The notes beneath the pieces are model-generated. The model was not told the DNA's origin, searched no databases, and was given only the letters and a program-made list of their open reading frames with translations. A stretch of DNA of 64,000 nucleotides, from positions 16,628,246-16,692,245 of the forward strand of contig NC_135555.1 of assembly GCF_964340395.1 (NCBI RefSeq), in the 5' to 3' direction. Shown piece after piece: positions 56,401 to 64,000 of this stretch (positions within the stretch are counted from its first letter, which is position 1; each line of letters opens with the position of its first letter). The position numbers and the translations under genes were made by a program. This stretch comes from Glandiceps talaboti. Taxonomy: Eukaryota > Hemichordata > Enteropneusta > Spengelidae.

Positions 56401-59400
56401 ACTCAAGAGGTCGCCAAATCGTCTAACAATTTGCTATCTAAGGTGATATTGCATGAAAAGAATATGTAGTGCAAGCAGACCTTTTTCTCGAACCAGACAT
56501 TAAAATTTAAAAAAAAAATTACTTGTAAGATTTTGTCCAACCAATAGTCACTCTACTTCATGTGGCATGGTTTTTAATTGCATATACATTACATATATAT
56601 CTTTGTACGTTTGCAGTCTACGTATATCTTTTGATGTTATGAACACAGTTGTGAAACGGCGTCTTTTTGACAAGAAGGCTAAAGAATACCATGTCCCCCA
56701 TACTATTCTGCAATTCACTTCTAACTGTATCCTGGGTCAAACTAGTAATTCACACATTGCACAGTCACCAATGTAGTAGGCCTTAATACCAAAGCTCACA
56801 GCGACTGAATGCCAATCTAGGGTAAAGGTCAAACTTTATGAGTATCACCACATAACTACAGGACTGGTTTAATTTTTAACGAAACAAAGACATAAATAGC
56901 ATACCTGGTCCCACAGTTCTTCTGTTGTCTGGTGGAAAAATATACAATTTTGAAATTTAGTCACTATGTTAGTTTGCACAACAACAATATATTCACTGAA
57001 TATTGTTAAAATACCAATAATTAGACATTGTACATGTTAGTTAGAGGTAGATTTCATCCATAGTACAGCAACAGGTTGAAATCGTGATCGCATTAGGGAC
57101 ACTTGGTTTTGGGTGCGGATGTATTGCACCCGACGATATGTGTACAGCGACAAAATACGTGTACTCATAGGTGATTCAATACTGTTCAGGGTGTAGGTTA
57201 TTACAATTAAGTCATCGTATCTAGCAAACTAAGTAAAAGAATACACGTTCTCGTTACAGCTAGTGCAGCTTTTATCCGAATGTATGGAAGATTTAAATAT
57301 GCAAAACTAGGATTTCCAAAAATAAATTATTTGTTTGACTGAAGATAAAAAAAACCTGGAAACTGGACTGATGCTCGTAACCATGGAAACAGATTATGTA
57401 GGATCACCAAACAATTATAACATTGTCAGATTATTAAAGAAAAATAGGAGAAACGCTTCGACTATTTGACAGTGGTCAAGAACTTGGAATCATGACGAAA
57501 TACTGATTTCAAAGTTTCCTTTTGTTTGTTTGTTTGTTTGTTTGTTTGTTTTGTTATAGAGAAAAGAGTTCAAAACCAACCAAGTACCCCTTTTCTCATA
57601 AAATAATATGTCTTGCCATTAAATTCATTGAACAAAAATATTTCCAATGACGTGTTTCTATCAGGGGGTCATAGAAAGGTCACACAGGTAAGGCAACAAG
57701 ACTTTGTCGTTCAAAGCGCGAGTTGAGTTGTGTAAACCATAAGTGTGTTCTGCTATTTTTGTGACTGATAATGTACAAAATACTCGTCAGTCAAACTTAC
57801 TCAAAAAAAATTGCTTATAATGTTCCCATCGCTAGAAATGTATTGTAATCAGGAGCACGTATTTATCTCTATTTTCTACGGTATTTTCTCAATATAAACG
57901 AATTGACAAATATGGTAAACTTGTAAGGTAGCTTTTAACACACACATATCTAATGACTTACTGAAGACACAAATAGCGAATAAAGAAGAGCATCAACAAT
58001 CAATAATGCACCAAAGATTGATCAAATCTACACTTCAATAAGTGTGTCCTATAACTACAGTGGCCGGGAAGAAACATTATCATAACTAAGATCACGGTAG
58101 TGTCTATTAAAAGTATATAGTCTACTCAACAGAGCGGCATAAGGAGGAAGGAGGACGAAGGGATGAAGATGAGAAGAGGGGAGGAGGGAAGGGCAGATTG
58201 GGGGGAGATGAAAGGAAAAGACCCCCCCCACCCCCCACCCCCACACACACACATTTATTCCATCAGCAATTTCAATTTTAAATTCCAGGGAACTTTAACT
58301 TCACGTTTATGTCGTCTTTATAGCTGTTATCTCATCCAATTCCCATTTTAACTAGCTGTTGATCAGCATTGTCTCCGTAATTTTAGCCTGTCTTGTTGTT
58401 ATTTATGTTCCTTGATTATTGTATGTCAGTCTTTGACCTGAGTGACTGAAAGCGATTTTCCATATATACACTGTGGACAATAAAGATTAATTCTATTCTA
58501 CACACATAACCCAGGGTAAATAGCAATCACTAAAACGACGCGAGGCAAAGATTATGGGTGCATTGGCAGTTTACACATACCTCAACGATTGACTTGACTG
58601 GTGGTGTGTATACGGCACTGTTGACTAAAATATCGATCCCTCCATACGTTCTCAAGGTCTGTGGGTTAAAAACAAAGTCAAGGTCATTTGATGTTTACTC
58701 TAACACAACGTTGGCGTGTGTGACACTGATTTATAGACTGACCTTGGATTATATCATTGCTATTAATAATTCCAAATAAACATAAACACATTTACAAGTG
58801 GCTTTAGGCTTTCAAGGTTGTTGCACTGTGTGCACGGCAGTCCTATTAATAACACCTTTCACGTGACCAAAACTATCCACACTGCAACCTTATCGCATTA
58901 CAAGGTGAATGCGATAAATAAAGTTTGTAAATGTAAATATTATTAACAATAATATTTTTGGTAAACAATATCATTTTTATTTAAAATGTAAATAAAAATC
59001 GAAATTAGCCAAACAATTTTAAAAAAAATAGTATTTCCCCCTAGTAATTTCGGCGGGAAGGTTACCTCTTTGATAAGTCTGTTCCTGTTGCTGTCGTCTG
59101 CTACATCGCAAACCGTGCCAGATACATTCAACTTTTCCGATCTCAGCTTTTCTATAGCATCGTCAACGTTTGACTGTGTACGGCTTGATATCATGACATC
59201 GGCACCTTCTTGCGCTAGTCTCCTGGCGATTCCGAACCCGATACTAAAAAGTATAGAATATGAATAATGTCATCCATTGAAATAAATCAGAGTATTCATT
59301 TGTCTACTTATCTCTTGGTCTATTTATCCATCTATGTATCTATTGGTCTATTTATCCAGGTATTCATACAAAAATGTTGGCCATTCATTCATTCATTCAT

Positions 59401-59997
59401 TCATTCATTTATTCATTCGAATGAGAGAGTGAGTGAGTGAGTGAGTGAGTGAGTGAGCGGGTTGGTGGGTGGGATAGCGGGTGTGTGGTTGAGCGGATGG
59501 ATGGGTAGGAGAATGAATGGATGAATGAATGAACGAACGAAAGAACGGATGAATGAATGAATGAACGGACGGACGAATGAATGAATGTGGCGATATAATG
59601 AATAAACGGTTACTGACAGATTTAGTTTTTGGTTGATTATGGTATGTGTTTGCTTCCATTTGATAACTGTTATAATGACAGACGCGTGGTACTTTGCTAG
59701 TGATTGAGCAGGCCGTGACACATACAGAAGTTTGATATTTAATCATATATATGACGAACATAAAAAATATTATTTAACGTCAGATTTATAAACTTAAAAT
59801 GAATGGTACTATGCAAAATGAGTTTATTATTCATGTGCCACTACTATGATAATTTGATATGGATAAATTTTTATTTTCGGTTTTGTAAAATTTATACATG
59901 TACAATTTTGACATGTGGATAGTAAACTGCTAACTTACCCGTCAGTTGAGCCCGTAATCATGGCCACCTTGCCCACCAGTCTCCTTGCCTGTATCAT
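52008..59997 (-). CDS. DHRS4-like SDR paralogue, copy B2 (9 exons, 255 aa), catalytic Tyr replaced by Phe
   Basis: Near-identical copy of B1. Exons 5' to 3': 59997-59939, 59243-59066, 58658-58581, 56928-56905, 55725-55655, 54811-54760, 53955-53821, 52449-52394, 52122-52008; all junctions GT-AG, phases as in B1. The start MIQARRLVGKVAMITGSTDG again follows an in-frame TAA. FTVSK (Phe159, Lys163), NSAV, Asn118 and Ser146 are all shared with B1, and the protein ends GGGATRL. Differences seen: His to Asn in the DDSHRN stretch of exon 2, PPF to PPV in exon 3, GGSILY to GGTILY in exon 6, KKVIGR to KKVVGR in exon 8, and TVEECAAAAA to TIEECAGAAA plus LPLAGG to LALSGG in exon 9. No stop or frameshift. 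It is either a recent duplicate under constraint or the other allele of B1. Confidence 0.92.
52510..52917. repeat. Foldback (long inverted repeat) element in intron 8 of B2
   Basis: Counterpart of 24549-24955. The central arms are nearly perfect here: TTTATCAGTTTGTTTATGTC and GTGAAAGTT on the left pair with AACTTTCAC and GACATAAACAAACTGATAAA on the right around a short TATATAG-type loop (about 52665-52765). Better pairing than in B1 suggests either independent decay in B1 or local correction in B2. Confidence 0.88.
53257..53668. repeat. Expanded (CATA)n array with higher-order units, intron 7 of B2
   Basis: About 410 bp of CATA with variant units (TTAC, ATGC, CAAA). A 60-bp higher-order block containing CATATATGCATACACATATG occurs twice (about 53355 and 53415), followed by a GCAT-rich patch at 53495-53525. 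The homologous array in B1 is only about 63 bp. The long Tyr/Ile/His or Cys/Met/Val frames from both strands are repeat artefacts. Confidence 0.95.
56138..56410. repeat. Foldback (inverted repeat) element, intron 4 of B2
   Basis: Counterpart of 27757-28043. The left arm lacks the ATTTTAGAAGACAAC-type stretch that the right arm still has, so pairing is interrupted. Confidence 0.78.
57522..57553. repeat. (GTTT)n microsatellite, intron 3 of B2
   Basis: About 7 units; counterpart of 29277-29325. Confidence 0.93.
58255..58499 (+). mobile_element. Short retroelement insertion with 8-bp target duplication, intron 3 of B2
   Basis: This 245-bp block is missing from B1 and is flanked by ACACACAT on both sides (58247-58254 and 58500-58507). 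It ends CAATAAAGATTAATTCTATT, like the 3' ends of many non-LTR retrotransposons or SINEs that share their tails. No coding sequence. Because the left flank is CA-rich, the duplication could be partly coincidental. Confidence 0.68.
59380..59590. repeat. Compound TTCA then GAGT/GAAT tetranucleotide array, intron 1 of B2
   Basis: Counterpart of 30894-31170 with a much shorter TTCA half and a longer pure GAGT run at 59421-59457. Confidence 0.9.
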
Positions 59998-60239
59998 GAT
60001 TTAAACGAAGTTAGAAGTGCTTCTGTACACTGTAAATGCTGAGTGTACAGACGGGTATACACCATGTTGACTTATACGAGCTTCAAAGCCTGTCATTTCC
60101 CAGGAGGTGATAAAAATAGAAGATAAAATACCTTTACAAAGATAACGATTTACATTTGGTAATGTCGATAAGATATACACGTGAGGTTACTCCTGTCAGG
60201 GAGAACCCAAGCTTTGTCTAGAAAAAGCTTGTGAACAGG

Positions 60240-60537
60240 TCGGCAATTAATCACCGTTTCTGTTTGTTATCATAGTGAACTTTACCAGATATACATGATG
60301 CGGGTGAGGGGGGGGGGGGTGGCCTGGCCTATAAAAGCATACATTCATTCATTCAAAATCGGTCATTCGCATATACATTTTGAAAAGACAATTAATCACC
60401 GTTTCTGTTTGTTATCAGAGTGAACTTTTACCAGATGTACATGATGCGGGTGAGGAGATGGGGGTGGGGGTGGCCTGGCCTAGAAAAGCATACATTCTTT
60501 CATTCAAAATCGGTCATTCGCATATACATTTTGATAG
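60240..60537. repeat. Local tandem duplication, two units of about 148 bp, upstream of B2
   Basis: AATTAATCACCGTTTCTGTT through CGCATATACATTTTGA occurs twice in a row (about 60243-60386 and 60391-60536). Copy 1 has a single unit at about 31825-32015 with its ATTC array expanded. Confidence 0.88.
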
Positions 60538-60842
60538 TCTAACGATTTGATCACTCCGTGTGATGATCTAATCCCTGTTTGGAAATGCTGAGATTGTTTA
60601 CTGCGGGCAAAGAATGGTCGGTTACCTTGCAGTCAAATTAGCCATGCCCCATTGCAGTCAAAGATTTACACACCTCGACCATGTTTAAGGGAATAGATTA
60701 GTGGTCACTAGTACTGCGAACGGACTATATGCCACAGATCCTGAATAACATTTTAGGGACAAAGATAATTACTAATTAGCATACACGTGTACTAGTAATT
60801 AGACACATTGTATAACATTTCGAAAACAAGATGTTTGACGTG

Positions 60843-61160
60843 ACTTTGGATATTACAATGTGATGAATATTTCTTTCCATGGTGAATATTACAAAGTTGT
60901 GTATTTCTTTCCATTGTGAATATAACAAAATTATGTATATTTCTTTCCATGGTGAATATTACAAAGTTGTGTATTTCTTTCCATGGTGAATATTAAAAAA
61001 GTTGTATATTTCTTTCCATGGTGAATATTACAAAGTTGTGTAATTCTTTCCATGGTGAATATTACAAAGTTGTATATTTCTTTCCATGGTGAATATTACA
61101 AAGTTGTATATTTCTTTCCATGGTGAATATTACAAAGTTGTATATTTCTTTCCATGGTTA
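60843..61160. repeat. Minisatellite, about 34-bp unit, about 9 copies
   Basis: Second copy of the array at 32320-32745, built from the same TTTCTTTCCATGGTGAATAT and TACAAAGTTGTA blocks, about three units shorter. Confidence 0.93.
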
Positions 61161-62806
61161 ATAAAACTGAGTGTGTCGAAAAGTTTGTCCTGTCAATACT
61201 TTCAATCTGTTTATGAATTTGATCATAAAAAAATTGTTGTGAGATCTATAGCACCTGCTTCATATATGCTAATCTTTACCACAGGGGCTCGAAAGCGGCC
61301 AGTAAAGTAACGCAATGCTTTATTGTTGTATTAACCACAGCATTTTCTGGATGCCATCATAAAAATAAAGTAAACCATTTGAAAATCTGAAAACTTGTCT
61401 ATTGATTTTGTTTCGTTTTTGTTCCAATATATTGATTAAATTAAAACAATAGCAAATGAATACCAGAAACTTTAACAAAGAAATGAATTACTCAGTCGTG
61501 AGGCGTTTTGTCGCTAAATCCCAACACCGATATTTGTTTTGTGACAGTCTTCCTCTAGACAAGCTGATTATCCCCAGTTATCTTACCACACTGTTCACCC
61601 ATCACTCGTGTGAGACCCACCGGTCTCCTCACATCACAACTAAAAACTGATTCATTGTATGATTGTCAGCGGTGATGTATATATATATATATTTGTTCTG
61701 ATATTACGATACTTTAGTGGCAGTGGTGGGATGTTGCAGCAATGAGACGTGGTAGTACGTGGTGGGATGCCAAAATAACAAAATAAAGTTAAGTGAGATA
61801 CAAATGTCATCCTCCCCTGATTCCATTTTCTAAAATATAGCACTTCCGAGAACCGATTTGTTAAAAGTGACACCAACGCATTTCAATCTCTGTAAGTAAT
61901 AACTGAAGGCTCCCTTATCTTAGATAAAATGTCATGTGTGTTCGCTTGAGGACAAACTATATATATATATATATCGTACATTCCGACATTGTTTGTTTAG
62001 ATAAAACAGTAGATGGCGTGGTTGTGATGTCGACACTGATTTCACCGAGAAGCGCCAAATTCTAATATTTCTTTGTGTAGATATCGAATTCTCTGATCAA
62101 AACTTTCACTTCATTCTCAGTGTGAACAGTTACGAACTATTTGAGCAAGTCATGTTCGAATATATTTGGTTGGACCCCAGCCGAAATAAAAGCCTCGAAA
62201 TGGATGGTACGTTTTAAAGATGTGTAATCACATAACCATATTTGATAAAAAAATAAAATATTATAGTGAAATCTTGGATATTGGCGATTTGTATTGTCGA
62301 TTGGGCTCTAGACTGTCTTTGAACAAAAATAGATTCACGCCAAATAGCAACAAAAATAAGGATTATGCCGATGTGTATTTACGCGTCCACATATCGGTAT
62401 GGTTATCTTACAATGTACAGGTCACTCTAAGGGCAGCTATTGTTTGATGTTGATCTGGCACAAACCGGCACGATATTTTGAACAGGGACAGAACCGCCTC
62501 TCCCGATGTGCCCTTAACCAGTTCAAACCTTCCAAAGTCGGCTACCAATAATGAAGACACATGACCATTACGATACTAAACTCTTATTATGTTTGCCGAT
62601 TTCAAACTTTGGTAAGAAGTTGTACTAAGTACAAAAAGTAAGGTTGATTTTGATGGGTTTTCTATTTCAGAAGACAATCATGTGTAGTACTAACTACACA
62701 AATGTAAAAAAAAATCGAGCTTTCAGTTGTCTCGGATTCGAATTTAACATTTCGAATGTACAACACAATATATTTAGTCTGATTTGATCCAAATGAGGTC
62801 ATCATA
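61161..62806. other. Upstream flank of B2, end of second segment, no gene seen
   Basis: Alignable with 32746-34310. No conserved open frame. A short TA repeat at 61677-61691 is unique to this copy. Confidence 0.5.
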
Positions 62807-62865
62807 TAATCTTACCAACTTCGCTACATATTCTTTGCATAGGCTATATGTATCTTCTGGTGATT

Positions 62866-62982
62866 CATTGAATGAATGAATGAATGAATGAGTGAGTGAG
62901 TGAGTGAGTGAGTGAGTGAGTGAGTGAGTGAGTGAGTGAGTGAGTGAGTGAGTGAGTTGTTGAGTTGTTGTTGTTGTTGTTG
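62866..62982. repeat. (GAAT)/(GAGT)n then (GTT)n microsatellite
   Basis: About 4 GAAT units, about 19 GAGT units, then GTT units. It lies just outside the duplicated segment. Confidence 0.94.
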
Positions 62983-63214
62983 TTTCTGTATTCCTCCTCA
63001 AAGAGAAGAGTTACAACTCAGTTCAGAAATATACAAAAAACAAAATAATAAATAAATAACTATAGAGTGCATGACTTCATTAGTCAGTTAAACGATAAAC
63101 TTAAGGATTTTATCTTGAATATTTCCTATTTGTTCGGTTGCTGAAATTTATACTTACTGTCTTCTAAAAAATTGACAGTAAGAAATAGGAGTGTGACGAG
63201 ACATCATAATCCAA

Positions 63215-64000
63215 TCAAAAGTCTAAGCATGTGTCTATAAGCTTATAGACTATATCTTGAAATATTTCCCATTCGTATGGTTGCTGAAAGTGTTTTTTGC
63301 TATCTTCTAAGATGCTGATAGTAAAATCAACTTCATTTAAGTTGTACAAACGTACAGCAAAGTTAACGTTGATATTATCAAACATAGTTGACCAGAAAAT
63401 GTCTCTTCGTACAACCGTATTACGACATGAAGTCAATAAATGAGTTAGATAATCTCCAACGAGCTCTTGGCATTTAGAACATTCAGTTTGTCCTAAAGAG
63501 GCTAGGATTTTCATTATTTTGTAAACTATTGGCCTGTAACGAGGAAACTTACGTGATTGGAAATACAGATGAAACGGTACAAGGCTCTGATGTAATTGAG
63601 AGAAGAGTAATAGTTCGTCTCTACTATCTAGTCTCTGTCTCCAAAGATTGTGCTCGTTTTCATTAATGGCTTCCTTTACAATGGTTTTCCATATTGTTTT
63701 AGGAGGAAAATAGCTTGTTGTACAGAATTCATCGAGGAAGCATGAAAGATTGTATTTTGACAAGATTTCCACAATATCAGGAATGAAACCCATACATCTT
63801 TTAACTGAAGAAAGTTTGAACTCAAAAAGACGTTGTAGAAATATATGGTTCCTGGTCGACGAATTGTCACTGTTGCATAGAGTTCAAAAAAAGCATAATT
63901 TGCACTTATCAATATAGGCTCCTACTGACATTAAACCTAGAGCACCTAAAGTTAAATCTGTTGAAGTTCTCGGAGGTAGACCTTGAATAATTTTCGCAGC
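63215..64000 (-). mobile_element. C-terminal part of a non-LTR retrotransposon ORF2, frameshifted, runs off the window
   Basis: The 192-residue frame 63793-63215 contains NENEHNLWRQRL, FPRYRPIVYKIMK and a CSKCQELVGDYLTHLLTSC cluster (Cys-x2-Cys-x9-His-x4-Cys), like the Cys/His motif after the reverse transcriptase domain in many LINE ORF2 proteins. Upstream, to the window edge, another frame reads AAKIIQGLPPRTSTDLTLGA, also typical of that region; a one-base frameshift near 63890 separates the two. The element is therefore broken here; its reverse transcriptase core would lie beyond the window. The clade is not determinable. Confidence 0.75.

Noticed and set aside
63676-63912. Separate small gene overlapping the retrotransposon frame at the right edge
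   Set aside because: Its first part is the retrotransposon protein in the other frame before a one-base frameshift; the rest is out-of-frame translation.

Overview
This is eukaryotic, almost certainly invertebrate-animal, genomic DNA. It is AT-rich, genes are split into short exons with GT-AG introns, microsatellites are dense, and there are remnants of non-LTR retrotransposons, a tRNA-derived SINE and DNA transposons. The Naked cuticle protein keeps vertebrate-like blocks (EF-hand, RRNHYLDLAG, RSKSHEP, His-rich tail). That suggests an invertebrate deuterostome such as a hemichordate, echinoderm or cephalochordate, but this is inference and the species cannot be fixed from the window.

Layout. 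Positions 1-4300 hold the 3' part of a plus-strand naked cuticle (NKD) gene, a Dishevelled-binding Wnt antagonist: three coding exons, stop and poly(A) signals. Positions 4300-8320 are intergenic with a 50-bp minisatellite. From about 8320 to 62806 the window is two direct copies of one 26-28 kb segment (8320-34310 and 34470-62806). Each copy carries two minus-strand, nine-exon genes of the short-chain dehydrogenase/reductase superfamily, DHRS4-like. There are thus four genes in the order A1, B1, A2, B2, all complete by my exon-by-exon translation (A type 263 aa, B type 255 aa) with matching exon phases. The right edge (63215-64000) is a decayed non-LTR retrotransposon.

How the genes relate. 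A and B are older paralogues with the same intron positions, including a 24-nt exon. A and B were then copied together in the large event. The A proteins have a full SDR active site (Asn, Ser, Tyr, Lys). Both B proteins have Phe in place of the catalytic Tyr of YxxxK while keeping an open frame, so B may be a pseudo-enzyme or have another role. Comparing the two segments works as a presence/absence assay for mobile elements. It exposes a 2.4-kb Harbinger-like element with TTA target duplication, a 1.5-kb hAT-like element with an 8-bp target duplication, a tRNA-SINE, and two non-LTR 3' fragments, each in only one copy. The same pattern could arise if two haplotypes of a very heterozygous animal were assembled in tandem, so this needs testing.

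I found no operon, CRISPR, phage or defence system, and no clearly novel multi-gene system. The most interesting items are the conserved Tyr-to-Phe change, the segmental duplication with its transposon polymorphisms, and the intronic foldback elements.
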